Shown here: positions 1 to 8,196 of the stretch, piece by piece
How the letters are laid out: each line of letters starts with the position of its first letter
Numbering within the stretch: the first letter of the stretch is position 1
NCBI GenBank assembly: GCA_026399375.1
Contig: JAPLRD010000166.1
Coordinates: 1 to 43,924, forward strand
Direction of reading: 5' to 3'
DNA: 43,924 nt
Source of the DNA: Pseudomonadota bacterium
GTDB lineage: Bacteria > Pseudomonadota > Gammaproteobacteria > Burkholderiales > SG8-39
Notes under the pieces: model-generated
Seen by the model: only the letters and a program-made list of their open reading frames with translations
The model's database searches: none
What the model was told of the DNA's origin: nothing
Translations under genes and position numbers: made by a program

Positions 1-580
1 CCAGGGAAAGCGTCGCCGCGTCGATGACTATCCCCGTTTCGATGCGGCTCGAAAGGCAGGGCGCGGCGGGCAATTCGGCCACGGCGCCCAGTCCGAGTTC
101 GCGCGCCATGGCGCGCACCATGTCCTTGCTCGCGCCGACCTCGACAAACGGATGGCGCACGCCATGATCTTCCGCCGCGCGCAAGCCGGGCCGGTATTCC
201 CCCAGGTCGTCGAGATTGGTGCCCGACACGAGTTGCACGGCGGTGCGCGCGCGTATCGACGCATAAAGACTGGTCTTGCAGTAAAAGCAGCGGTCGACCG
301 GAGTGGCGAGATACTCCGCGCGGCCAAATTCGCCCGCATCCAGCACCACCAGGTGCCAACCGCGCGCCGCTGCCGCGGTCTGCACGCGGACGCTCGCTTC
401 GTGCGGCACCGCCGGAGACTTGGCGTGATACATGACCGCCCCCTGCCCCAGCGCTGCGTGCGCGGCCGCCGCCATGGTCATGCTGTCGACACCGCCGGAG
501 AGCGCCACGCCGATTTCGCCGATAGAACCCAGCAGCGCTTCGAGTTCCTTCAGTTTGGCGAGCATCAGATCATTTTCCAC
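1..580 (-). CDS. larE: LarE, ATP-dependent sacrificial sulfur transferase (partial, 3' end outside window)
   Basis: LarE adenylates the carboxylates of the pyridinium precursor and donates sulfur from its own cysteine during synthesis of the nickel-pincer nucleotide cofactor of lactate racemase. The first 193 codons are present and the C-terminus runs off base 1. Visible features are the PP-loop SGGVDS at about residues 28-33, a CFYCK motif near 98-102, and PAAPCLSSR, whose Cys175 sits where the sacrificial cysteine (Cys176) of the Lactobacillus plantarum enzyme lies. I chose the GTG at 580, which overlaps the larC stop; the ATG at 565 is the alternative. The overlap implies translational coupling with larC. 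The family call is firm. That this is the single-cysteine type rather than an iron-sulfur type is inferred from the motif. Confidence 0.9.
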   Translation of the reverse strand, partial: MENDLMLAKLKELEALLGSIGEIGVALSGGVDSMTMAAAAHAALGQGAVMYHAKSPAVPHEASVRVQTAAAARGWHLVVLDAGEFGRAEYLATPVDRCFYCKTSLYASIRARTAVQLVSGTNLDDLGEYRPGLRAAEDHGVRHPFVEVGASKDMVRAMARELGLGAVAELPAAPCLSSRIETGIVIDAATLSL

Positions 581-1787
581 GTTTGGCTTCCTGCGCGAGC
601 GCCGCAGACTCGCTCGCGCGGCGCAGACTTTCCCGGCCGCTGCGCGCGCCGCAAGAACGCAGGTCGTCGCTCTCGGCTTTGGCGCTCAAAGCGCCATCCG
701 GGCGCCGCGCGAGTTTCACGCGAACCGTCCGCCCATCCGCGTCGGCGATGCTGGTCTCGTGGCGTGCGAGCACGCTGCGCGCGACGATCTGATGGCGCAC
801 GCCCAGGGTCGTGGTCTCGGCGAAGCAGGCGGCGACAGCGGCATCGAGCCGCTGCGGCTGCGCCAGCACCTGCACCTGCGCCGCCATGCGCCCCTTCTTG
901 CCGAACACGGGACTCTGCACCACGTCGAGTACACCGTCGCAGGCGCGCAGCCGGTCCAATCCCAGCGCCAAGTCCTCGCCTGTCTGGTCATCGACTTCGA
1001 ATGCGAGCAGCGCGACTTCATCCGCGACCGGCGCATCGACCTTGTCGAACGCCATTACACGCAACACGTTGGCGAGGCCGAGCAGCTTGCGCGAGCCGAA
1101 ACCCAGGCCTGAGGCGGTTAGGCGTCCCGCGCCCGACCCGGTGCGCGGCGCGCACTCGAGATGGCGCAAGATCGCGGCCCCGGTCGGCGTCACGCGCTCG
1201 CCGGGTAAGCCGTCGTCGGCGAAGGCAAAGCCCGCCAGCAGCTTGACCACTGCAGGTGCGGGCACCGGCAGCGCGCCATGCGCGGTTTGCACGCGCCCGG
1301 AACCAAGCGGCAGCGCGCCTACCGACCAAGTCGCGGGTCCCAGCGCGTCGATGATCCAGGCGGCGCCGACGATATCGGCAATCGAATCCAGCGCGCCGAC
1401 CTCGTGGAACTCGACTTCATCCACGCTCACGCCGTGCACCTCGGCTTCTGCTTTCGCCAAAATAGAAAATATCGCCCCGGCACGCTCTGCGACCGGCGCA
1501 GCCAAGCCCATGGCGGCAATGGCGGTTCGGATCGCAGCCAGCCCGACGTGGGCAGGATGGTGATGACCGTGCGCTGCGGCGGGAGCTACGGGCAGTTCCA
1601 CTTCGAAGCGCTTCCCGCTGAGTACGCCATCGTTGTGCGCAACCAAAGCGCAGCGCGTCCCCTGCGGGAGCCCGACCCTGGCCATAACACCGTCCAACCC
1701 CGCGCTGAGATCGGGATACGCATCCAGCAAGGCGGCGATGAACATGTCGCCGGCGATGCCGCCGACGGGGTCGAGGTGCAGGTGCAT
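570..1787 (-). CDS. larC: LarC, nickel insertion protein (nickel-pincer cofactor cyclometallase)
   Basis: LarC is a CTP-dependent enzyme that inserts nickel into the thiolated pyridinium mononucleotide, the last step of nickel-pincer cofactor synthesis. The 405-residue protein begins with the family signature DPVGGIAGDMFIAALLDA and has a histidine-rich HGHHH segment at residues 73-77, both expected for LarC. It is one continuous frame. In L. plantarum larC is split and needs a programmed frameshift, which is not needed here. It is the first gene of a leftward unit and its stop overlaps larE. No larB or larA lies in the 5' flank, so the first enzyme and the user of the cofactor must be elsewhere or beyond the left edge. 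Confidence 0.92.
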   Translation of the reverse strand: MHLHLDPVGGIAGDMFIAALLDAYPDLSAGLDGVMARVGLPQGTRCALVAHNDGVLSGKRFEVELPVAPAAAHGHHHPAHVGLAAIRTAIAAMGLAAPVAERAGAIFSILAKAEAEVHGVSVDEVEFHEVGALDSIADIVGAAWIIDALGPATWSVGALPLGSGRVQTAHGALPVPAPAVVKLLAGFAFADDGLPGERVTPTGAAILRHLECAPRTGSGAGRLTASGLGFGSRKLLGLANVLRVMAFDKVDAPVADEVALLAFEVDDQTGEDLALGLDRLRACDGVLDVVQSPVFGKKGRMAAQVQVLAQPQRLDAAVAACFAETTTLGVRHQIVARSVLARHETSIADADGRTVRVKLARRPDGALSAKAESDDLRSCGARSGRESLRRASESAALAQEAKRGK

Positions 1788-1891
1788 GGGGAGACAGCCA
1801 GATTAACCTGAGGCGAACGCCGCCGCGGCGACCGCATCGGCTCGGGCGCCTTGCTGCGCGCGATTCCGAGCTCGATACGGCGATTTTGATT

Positions 1892-1920
1892 TTATCACTG
1901 CCGAAAGTGATTCGTATCAA
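1892..1920 (-). promoter_or_regulatory. Candidate promoter of larCE with overlapping operator palindrome
   Basis: On the minus strand TTGATA (1920-1915) and TGATAA (1897-1892) are separated by exactly 17 nt, which fits a sigma-70 promoter about 100 nt upstream of larC. A perfect inverted repeat, ATCACT-6 nt-AGTGAT (1894-1911), fills most of the spacer and overlaps the -10. That position would suit a repressor site. The regulator is unknown. Confidence 0.4.
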
Positions 1921-2066
1921 CGTTACGGATGTACCAGTGTTCCCGATACGTGCCGGCATTTCCCTGACGCTGTGAGGGTTGGCCCGTTCATCGCGGTTTG
2001 ACCGGAGCGCGCCCAAAGAAGAAACCGCCTGCGCGGAATTAAACCGTGTTAAAGTCCGCCCGCAAT

Positions 2067-2095
2067 TTGCGAATAAGAACCACTCGTAATAATAA
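2067..2095 (+). promoter_or_regulatory. Candidate promoter of the lipoprotein gene
   Basis: TTGCGA (2067-2072) and TAATAA (2090-2095) are spaced by 17 nt in a locally AT-rich patch. The leader to the ATG at 2217 would be about 115 nt. Both hexamers are imperfect, so this is only a candidate. Confidence 0.3.
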
Positions 2096-2216
2096 ACATG
2101 CCGCACGGACTGTCGTACAGGGCGCAGCAAACGCTCGACGCTTCGTTCCTGGCATGTGCATGCGCGACGCATCCTTGGTGGCGCTCAATTTTCAGATATG
2201 GGAGAGGCAATTGAAA

Positions 2217-4289
2217 ATGAACCATTCATTCGTTTTGAAGAGCGTGATGGGCCTGGCGCTGATCGGCGTATTGGCCGCTTGCGGCGACGGTGGCGGTGGC
2301 GTCACCGGCGAGACGGCAGTCACGCCGCCGACCTTGGTCGGCGTGGCGGCGAGCGGTGCGCCGATAGCTGGCGCTGCGCTTACGATCACTTGTAGCGATG
2401 GAACCACGAAGACCGGTACGACAGACGCGAACGGCGCCTACTCGGTCAACGTCGACGGCTGCAGCGCCCCCTACGTCATCTCCGTTACCGGCACGGTAGG
2501 CGATGCACAGATAACCTTGGTTTCGGTGCAGGCGACCGCGCCTGCGGCAGGCTCTCCCCTGACGGTCAACGTCACCCCGCTCACGCACGCCATCGCCGCC
2601 ACGCTTGCCAGCACTGGCGACCCGCTGGACTTGGCGGCAAACATTGCGACCGAGAAGACCGGCATCACCGCGGCCGCGATCAAGGCGCGCAAGGACGCGC
2701 TGGCCGCCGCGCTCGCGGACACGCTCACCGCCGCCGGTCTCGACGCCACCAAGTTCGACATCATCAGCAGCACGTTCAGCGCCGACCGCACGGGCATGGA
2801 CAAAGTGCTGGACAACGTCAAGGTCGAAGTGACCTCGTCCGGCGTGAACATCACCAACCCCGGCGGGGTCAAGGTCGACGACATGGGCGACAAAGGCGCG
2901 ACCGCCGTCGCGGCCGACCTTTCCGCCGGATCGATTTCGATCAGCAAGAACACCAACTTCGCCACGCCGCTGGCCAAGCTGCCGGCCACGGCGGACGACA
3001 ACAGCGTGGGTGATTCCATCCGCGACCTGCTCACCGCCTGCTTCGCCCAGGCCAAGGCCACGCGCGGCTCGATTGCCGGGACGCTTTCCGCCGCCTGCCA
3101 GGCGGTGCCGATCGCGAGCGACTACCTGCACGACGGCCGCACCGGCTCGCAGGAGTTGGACCGCTTCCTGACCGATGCGAAATACGACGGCGCCAAATTC
3201 AACAAACCCGAGGTCATCCGCTTTTTCAGCAACAGCGCCACCGACTCGCGCGCGCTGATCAAGTTCACGCTGGTCCGCGCCGACGGCGTGGTCGAATCGT
3301 TCAGTAGCGTCGGCGAGCAGTCCACCGCGACCGGCGGGACGAAGAAACTGCGCGGCAACCAGCGCCCGTTCAAGGTGTTCGTGAACGGCTTCGTCAACAA
3401 ACGCGTCCAGATCGAAACGCGCGGCACCACGGCGAAATCGACCTACTACTCGACCGGGGTCAACCTCTACGTCGGTTTCCTCGAAGGCGGCGCCGGCGGC
3501 TCGGCCTCCGGCACCACCGGCGTCACCGGGCGCAAGGTGGACTACGTGAAGGTCACCGGACCGGGATTGCCCGCGACCGGGGTGTTCCTCAATCCGAAGC
3601 TCGCCGGCTGCGATTCCTACTATGCCATCGCCACCAGCGCCACCGCAACACCAGTCAGGTGCACCAGCCTGTTCCGCATGTCCAGCCGCGCAGCAAGCGC
3701 GACTGACAGCGACAACTACAACAGCCTGTTCGGCAACACGACGCGTCCCGAATTTGCGGCGGTCAAGGTGACCGACGCGAACCTGGTCGCGATCCAGCCG
3801 TTCTCGGCCTACAAGTTCGAAGTCTGGCGCAGCGGCAACGCCACCGTCACACCTAGCCATGTGTTCTACGAGCGTCTGCGCAGCCGGCCCAACACCATGG
3901 GAACCGTGGCAGCCAAAGACGGTGAAATCGACAAGGTGCGCTGGAACACGCTGAGCGCGGACACCATCGCCGCGATCAACCCGCTCTCGGGCAAGGCATT
4001 CGCCGGCGGCAATCCTTCTTCGTTCACGGCAAACTGGACCAACGAGAAAGGCGCCGCTCCGACCTACAGCATGCAGGTGCAGACGAATCCGACCGGCGGC
4101 GCCACGACCCTGTCCCAGGACCAGGTGTTCATGCCGTTCTCGGCAACGTCCATCGTACTCACCAACGGCACCCAGGGCTGGCCGAACATGGGCAGCACCG
4201 GCGCCACGACAGCGGGGGCATTCAACCTGGCGCAGCTGATCTCGCGCAACCAGTACGACACCCAGTTGTTTGCGGACTGGTTCTACTGA
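2217..4289 (+). CDS. Large putative lipoprotein with carboxypeptidase-regulatory-like N-terminal domain
   Basis: The 690-residue protein begins with a lipoprotein signal peptide ending in the lipobox LAAC (Cys22), followed by a Gly-rich linker, so it should be lipidated and anchored in the envelope. Residues about 38-85 (GVAASGAPIAGA ... GTTDANGAYSV) look like the beta-sandwich carboxypeptidase-regulatory/transthyretin-like fold. An Ala-rich helical stretch follows at about 120-190. The rest is rich in Thr, Ser, Gly and Asn and has no motif I can name. The ATG at 2217 is chosen because GGAGAGG lies about 9 nt upstream and the signal peptide starts there. The gene stands alone, ended by a terminator at 4313. 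I do not recognise a function; an exported adhesive or binding role is only a guess. Confidence 0.8.
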   Translation: MNHSFVLKSVMGLALIGVLAACGDGGGGVTGETAVTPPTLVGVAASGAPIAGAALTITCSDGTTKTGTTDANGAYSVNVDGCSAPYVISVTGTVGDAQITLVSVQATAPAAGSPLTVNVTPLTHAIAATLASTGDPLDLAANIATEKTGITAAAIKARKDALAAALADTLTAAGLDATKFDIISSTFSADRTGMDKVLDNVKVEVTSSGVNITNPGGVKVDDMGDKGATAVAADLSAGSISISKNTNFATPLAKLPATADDNSVGDSIRDLLTACFAQAKATRGSIAGTLSAACQAVPIASDYLHDGRTGSQELDRFLTDAKYDGAKFNKPEVIRFFSNSATDSRALIKFTLVRADGVVESFSSVGEQSTATGGTKKLRGNQRPFKVFVNGFVNKRVQIETRGTTAKSTYYSTGVNLYVGFLEGGAGGSASGTTGVTGRKVDYVKVTGPGLPATGVFLNPKLAGCDSYYAIATSATATPVRCTSLFRMSSRAASATDSDNYNSLFGNTTRPEFAAVKVTDANLVAIQPFSAYKFEVWRSGNATVTPSHVFYERLRSRPNTMGTVAAKDGEIDKVRWNTLSADTIAAINPLSGKAFAGGNPSSFTANWTNEKGAAPTYSMQVQTNPTGGATTLSQDQVFMPFSATSIVLTNGTQGWPNMGSTGATTAGAFNLAQLISRNQYDTQLFADWFY

Positions 4290-4312
4290 TCCGGCGTCGC
4301 GGGAAATCAAAC

Positions 4313-4341
4313 AAAAACCCGGGTTCGCCCGGGTTTTTTTT
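4313..4341 (+). terminator. Rho-independent terminator after the lipoprotein gene
   Basis: The stem CCCGGG-TTCG-CCCGGG is flanked by five A on the left and eight T on the right, 24 bases after the stop. The UUCG-type tetraloop and T run make it a strong intrinsic terminator. Confidence 0.9.
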
Positions 4342-4443
4342 CGCCTGCGACGGACGTGCGCGCGTCCGCGGTATGATTCGGCTTTCGCCTGCGACCATCG
4401 GTACGGCCGGGCGCGACCGCATTCTATCCAAAGGAGAAATAGC

Positions 4444-5640
4444 ATGAGACGAGCAGCCATCGTGGCCCCGGTTCGCAGCGCGGTAGGCGTCTACGGCGGG
4501 AGTTTGCTCCCGGTGCCGGTGGAGAAACTGATCGCCAACGTAATCAAGGCGCTGATCGCGCGCACGGGCCTCGACGCGGCCAAACTCGACGATGTCATCA
4601 TCGCCCAATCGTACGCCAACGGCGAGGCGCCCTGCATCGGACGCTACGCGGTGCTGGAGGCGGACCTGCCGATCGAGATTCCGGGCTACCAGCTCGACCG
4701 GCGCTGCGGCGGCGGACTGCAGGCGATACTCAATGCCGCCATGATGGTGCAGACCGGCGCCGCCGACGTGGTCCTGGCCGGCGGCGTGGAGAGCATGAGC
4801 AACATCGAGTACTACACCACCGACATGCGCTGGGGCAAGCGTTCCGGATCGGTCACGCTGCACGACCGGATGCAGCGCGGGCGCGAGCGCTCGCAGCCGG
4901 AGTGGCGCTTCGGCCACATCTCCGGAATGATAGAAACGGCGGAGAACCTGGCGAAGGAATACGCCATCGCGCGCGCCGACTCGGATGCCTATGCGGTGCG
5001 CAGCCACCAGCGCGCGACCGAGGCCTGGAAGGCGGGCAAGTTCAAGGACGAACTGGTGCCGATCAGCGTGCCGCAGCGAAAGGGCGATCCGAAAGTGTTC
5101 GCGCAGGACGAGGGCTATCGCGCCGACGCCAGCATGGAGACGCTGGCGAAGCTGAAACCGCTGATGAAAGACGGCACGGTGACCGCCGGCAACTCCAGCC
5201 AGCAGAACGATGCCGCTGCGGCCTGCCTCGTGGTGGCCGAAGACAAGCTGAAGGAACTGAAGCTCGAACCGATGGGCTATCTCGTCGGCTGGGCGGCTGC
5301 GGGCTGCCATCCGGCGACCATGGGCATAGGACCGGTGCCGGCGGTGAAGAAGCTATTCGCCAAAACGGGCCTAGGCTTCGATCAAATGGACCTGGTCGAA
5401 CTCAACGAAGCGTTCGCCTGTCAGGTGCTGTCGGTGCTCAAGGGCTGGGGCTGGAACGATGCCGATCGGCTCAACGTGAACGGCTCGGGAATTTCGCTGG
5501 GGCATCCGATCGCGGCGACCGGCGGGCGCATTCTCGCGACGATGATGCACGAACTCGCGCGGCGCAAAGGCCGCTACGCCCTCGAGACGATGTGCGTGGG
5601 CAGCGGCCAGGGCGTCGCCGCGATTTTCGAGCGCGCATAA
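4444..5640 (+). CDS. Thiolase, acetyl-CoA acetyltransferase family
   Basis: This 398-residue enzyme should catalyse reversible thiolytic cleavage or condensation of acyl-CoA. The catalytic set is complete: nucleophile Cys88 in DRRCGGGLQ, NEAFA, His354 in GSGISLGHPIAATGG and Cys384 in ETMCVGSGQG. Length fits the family. The ATG at 4444 is preceded by AAGGAGA at good distance; the open frame upstream runs through the terminator and is not coding. A CoA-transferase gene follows after 33 nt in the same direction, so the two probably act together in acyl-CoA catabolism. Substrate chain length cannot be read from the sequence. It could be a biosynthetic PhaA-type or a degradative thiolase; the RRCGGG variant of the usual QCGSG loop argues against a standard PhaA. 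Confidence 0.92.
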   Translation: MRRAAIVAPVRSAVGVYGGSLLPVPVEKLIANVIKALIARTGLDAAKLDDVIIAQSYANGEAPCIGRYAVLEADLPIEIPGYQLDRRCGGGLQAILNAAMMVQTGAADVVLAGGVESMSNIEYYTTDMRWGKRSGSVTLHDRMQRGRERSQPEWRFGHISGMIETAENLAKEYAIARADSDAYAVRSHQRATEAWKAGKFKDELVPISVPQRKGDPKVFAQDEGYRADASMETLAKLKPLMKDGTVTAGNSSQQNDAAAACLVVAEDKLKELKLEPMGYLVGWAAAGCHPATMGIGPVPAVKKLFAKTGLGFDQMDLVELNEAFACQVLSVLKGWGWNDADRLNVNGSGISLGHPIAATGGRILATMMHELARRKGRYALETMCVGSGQGVAAIFERA

Positions 5641-5673
5641 AGCGAAATCATTCTTCCATTTGACGGAACGTAC

Positions 5674-6867
5674 ATGCAATTGCCATTAGAAGGTGTCAAG
5701 GTGCTCGACCTGAGCCACGCGCTCGCCGGGCCATTCTGCTCGACCATGCTCGCCGATTACGGCGCCGAGGTGATCAAAATCGAGCCCCCGGGCCTGGGCG
5801 ATATCGCGCGCGCCTGGGGTGCGCCCATGCCGGGTGGAGATACCGATTATTTCGCCAGCCTGCACCGCAACAAGAAGGGCATGGTGCTCGATCTGAAAAA
5901 GCCGCAGGGGAAGGAAACTTTCCTGCGCATGGTCGAGCGCTGCGACATCGTGCTGGAGAATTACCGCCCCGGCGCACTGGTGCGTTTGGGTCTGGACTAC
6001 GAAACGGCGCGAAAGCGCAACCCGGGCATTATCTACTGCTCGATTTCCGGTTTCGGCCAGGACGGGCCCTACCGCGACCGACCCGCGCTCGACCTGATAT
6101 TGCAGGCCGAAAGCGGCATGATCAGCGTCACGGGCGAGGCGGATGGGCACGGCGCGCGCGCCGGCGTGTCGATCGCCGATCTGACGGCCGGCATGAATGC
6201 CGCGTTCGGCATCATGCTCGCGCTCAGGGCCAAGGAAAAAAGCGGCATCGGGCAGGCGATCGACGTGTCGATGATGGAGGGACAACTGGCGCTGCTCTGC
6301 ACCATGATAGGAAACTATTGCGCCAGCGGCGAGATACCCCGGCCCATGGGCACGGCATACAAGGCGCTGCTGCCCTACCAGACTTTTCAGACCAAGACGC
6401 GCGATCTCGCGCTTGCCGTAGGCAGCGAAAAGCTGTGGAAAATCTTCTGCCCGGTGATCGGCTGCCCCGAGCTCGCGGATGATCCGCGCTATCGCACCAA
6501 TAGCGAGCGCACCCGCAATCGCGACACGCTGATACCGACGCTGCAGCAGGCCTTCCTCACCCGCAGCTACGAAGAATGGGAGGTACTCCTGACCAAAAGC
6601 GGCATCCCGGTAGGCGCGATCAACAACCTCGCGCAAGTGGTCGATCACCCGCAGGTGAAGGCGCGCGGCTCCATGGTAGAGATCGACCATCCGCGCGCGG
6701 GAAAAATGCGTGTCGTGGGTGTGCCGGTGCGCCTGTCGGCGACGCCGGGCTCGGTGCGCACGCCTTCGCCTGCGCTGGGCGAACACACCGCAGAAGTACT
6801 GCGAGACTTGCTTCGCTTGGGTGATGCTGAAATCGAGGCCCTGCGCGCCGCCGGTGCGCTGGGCTGA
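5674..6867 (+). CDS. Family III CoA-transferase (CaiB/BaiF type)
   Basis: Family III CoA-transferases move CoA between acyl-CoA and a free acid through an aspartyl-CoA thioester. The 397-residue protein starts with the typical LEGVKVLDLSHALAGPFCS and has AEVIKIEPPG, the HRNKKGMVLDLK segment, ENYRPG and, at about residue 140, the catalytic Asp in RPALDLILQ. The C-terminal GAINNLAQVVDHPQV is also typical. The gene follows the thiolase at 33 nt, which suggests a shared acyl-CoA pathway. The ATG at 5674 has only a weak GGA ribosome site. The family is clear; the substrate is not. Confidence 0.92.
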   Translation: MQLPLEGVKVLDLSHALAGPFCSTMLADYGAEVIKIEPPGLGDIARAWGAPMPGGDTDYFASLHRNKKGMVLDLKKPQGKETFLRMVERCDIVLENYRPGALVRLGLDYETARKRNPGIIYCSISGFGQDGPYRDRPALDLILQAESGMISVTGEADGHGARAGVSIADLTAGMNAAFGIMLALRAKEKSGIGQAIDVSMMEGQLALLCTMIGNYCASGEIPRPMGTAYKALLPYQTFQTKTRDLALAVGSEKLWKIFCPVIGCPELADDPRYRTNSERTRNRDTLIPTLQQAFLTRSYEEWEVLLTKSGIPVGAINNLAQVVDHPQVKARGSMVEIDHPRAGKMRVVGVPVRLSATPGSVRTPSPALGEHTAEVLRDLLRLGDAEIEALRAAGALG

Positions 6868-6873
6868 CGCCAA

Positions 6874-6890
6874 GCCCGGCCGAACCGGGC
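6874..6890. terminator. Hairpin between convergent genes
   Basis: GCCCGG-5 nt-CCGGGC lies in the 25-bp gap between the stop codons of the CoA-transferase and the haem lipoprotein. It could act in both directions, but there is no T run, so it is a weak terminator candidate. Confidence 0.35.
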
Positions 6891-6892
6891 GA

Positions 6893-7282
6893 TCAGTTGT
6901 TCTTCGCGCCCTCGCTTACCCAGACTTTCAGCGTTTCGATGTCCTTGGGCGGAAGCTTTTCCCGTCCATGCGGCATCTGGATGGACGAATGCACGCGCCC
7001 TTCCACCAGCATATTGAGCGCGCTCGATAGGGCGTCACCGGGCTTGACCAGCGGCCCGAATTTGCCGCCCTTCATCAGATTCTGGTGACTGGTCGTATCC
7101 AATCCGCTGGCGATAAGCCCTTTCTGGCCCGCCGCGTGGCACTCTGAGCAGTTCTTCGCAAGAATCGGCTGCACGTCCTTGTTGTAACTGACGCCCGTCG
7201 GCGCCGGCGAGCACGCGGCAACAGCGAGCAGCGCCGCAGCGGCAAGCGAACGCTTCAAAACTATTTGTATCCCGGCAGCCAT
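6893..7282 (-). CDS. Small c-type cytochrome lipoprotein, one haem
   Basis: The 129-residue protein has a signal peptide ending in the lipobox VAAC (Cys24) and one haem c motif, CSECH (45-49), preceded by YNKDVQPILAKNC. That lead-in is typical of the short cytochromes that follow a 'DVQPIL..NC..CH' pattern. A distal MPHGREKLPP segment may supply the methionine ligand. The start at 7282 is chosen because AAGGAG sits 7 nt upstream; 25 further codons are open but have no ribosome site. It probably lies on the outer face of the inner membrane or on the outer membrane as an electron carrier. It is 64 nt downstream of the SDR gene in the same direction, so it may share its transcript. Confidence 0.85.
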   Translation of the reverse strand: MAAGIQIVLKRSLAAAALLAVAACSPAPTGVSYNKDVQPILAKNCSECHAAGQKGLIASGLDTTSHQNLMKGGKFGPLVKPGDALSSALNMLVEGRVHSSIQMPHGREKLPPKDIETLKVWVSEGAKNN

Positions 7283-7346
7283 AACCCATCTCCTTGTTGC
7301 GAATGCTCTGAATCTACCCCAGAGGACGGCATATGGCAATCGAACC

Positions 7347-8186
7347 TCAGCCATCAATGCCGAACGCGCGCTTCATGCCGCGCAACGCTTCCTGATGCGG
7401 CGTCCATTGGCGCCCGCCGACCACCCCGCCGTCGACGACGAGGTCATGCCCGTTGATGAAACCCGACTCGTCGCTTGCCAGGAACACGGCGGCCATGGCG
7501 ATGTCATCCGTCTCTCCGGCGCGGGGTATCGGCTGCATTTTGGCAAGCCCGGCCCTGACTGCGTCCGCGGACTGCTCGGCCTTTTCCAGCGGCAATCCCA
7601 GCGCCTTGCCGAAGATGCCGGTGGCGATGCCGCCGGGCGAAATCGAGTTCACGCGCACATTGCCCTCGCCCAGTTGCATGGCGACGCAGCGCGTCAAATG
7701 CACCACCGCGGCCTTTGCCGCGGAATACACCATGGACGACGACAGTCCGGTGCGCAGCGCGGCCACCGAGCCGTTGTTGATGATGCTGCCGGAGCGCTGA
7801 TTCAGCATGATCGGCGCGACGTGCTTCATGCCGAGCATGACCGAGCGCAACAACGTCGCCATGGCCTGGTCGAAACCCTCGACGGGAATCGTCTCGATGC
7901 CGCCGACCGGCGCCGGACCGCCGGCGTTATTGAACAGACAGTCGACGCGGCCGTGCTTCTTCAGCGCGAAATCGATCAGCGCGACGACCTGCGCTTCGAT
8001 CGTGACGTCGGTCTTGACGAAATCGCAGGCGGCGCCTATCGCCTTCGCCACGGCCAGGCCTTCGCCCTCCCGCCGCCCGGCGATCACCAGCTTCGCCCCT
8101 TCTGCCGCAAACACCTCCGCCGTGCGTTTGCCGATGCCGCTGGTGGCGCCTGTGATGATGCAAACCTTGTCTTTCAGCCTTGCCAT
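7347..8186 (-). CDS. Short-chain dehydrogenase/reductase (SDR) family oxidoreductase
   Basis: This 279-residue classical SDR carries the Rossmann signature TGATSGIGKRT (residues 13-23), NNAG, and the YSAAK catalytic Tyr-x-x-x-Lys, followed by the usual NSISPGGIATG and GHDLVVDGG segments. AGRREGEG after the second strand has an Arg pair that may favour NADP(H), which is an inference. The start codon is 10 nt after the stop of the adenylate cyclase, so the two genes are very likely cotranscribed; no functional link is obvious. The substrate is unknown, probably a secondary alcohol or beta-ketoacyl compound. The C-terminal tail beyond the usual end (RQWTPHQEALRGMKRAFG) is a little longer than in the typical family member. 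Confidence 0.92.
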   Translation of the reverse strand: MARLKDKVCIITGATSGIGKRTAEVFAAEGAKLVIAGRREGEGLAVAKAIGAACDFVKTDVTIEAQVVALIDFALKKHGRVDCLFNNAGGPAPVGGIETIPVEGFDQAMATLLRSVMLGMKHVAPIMLNQRSGSIINNGSVAALRTGLSSSMVYSAAKAAVVHLTRCVAMQLGEGNVRVNSISPGGIATGIFGKALGLPLEKAEQSADAVRAGLAKMQPIPRAGETDDIAMAAVFLASDESGFINGHDLVVDGGVVGGRQWTPHQEALRGMKRAFGIDG

Positions 8187-8196
8187 TGCGCCCCCG

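Larger units (their letters stand above)
1788..2216. other. Divergent intergenic region between larC and the lipoprotein gene
   Basis: These 429 bases have no credible gene. They hold the leftward larC promoter candidate with its palindrome and, near 2067-2095, a rightward promoter candidate for the lipoprotein. An open frame continues upstream of the lipoprotein ATG to 2046, but it has no ribosome site and would bury the signal peptide, so I do not treat it as coding. Confidence 0.5.

Noticed and set aside
2226-4460. Long open frame on the minus strand opposite the lipoprotein
   Set aside because: Its product is Arg/Gly/Val-rich with no domain, and the plus strand has a lipobox, ribosome site and terminator that mark the true gene.
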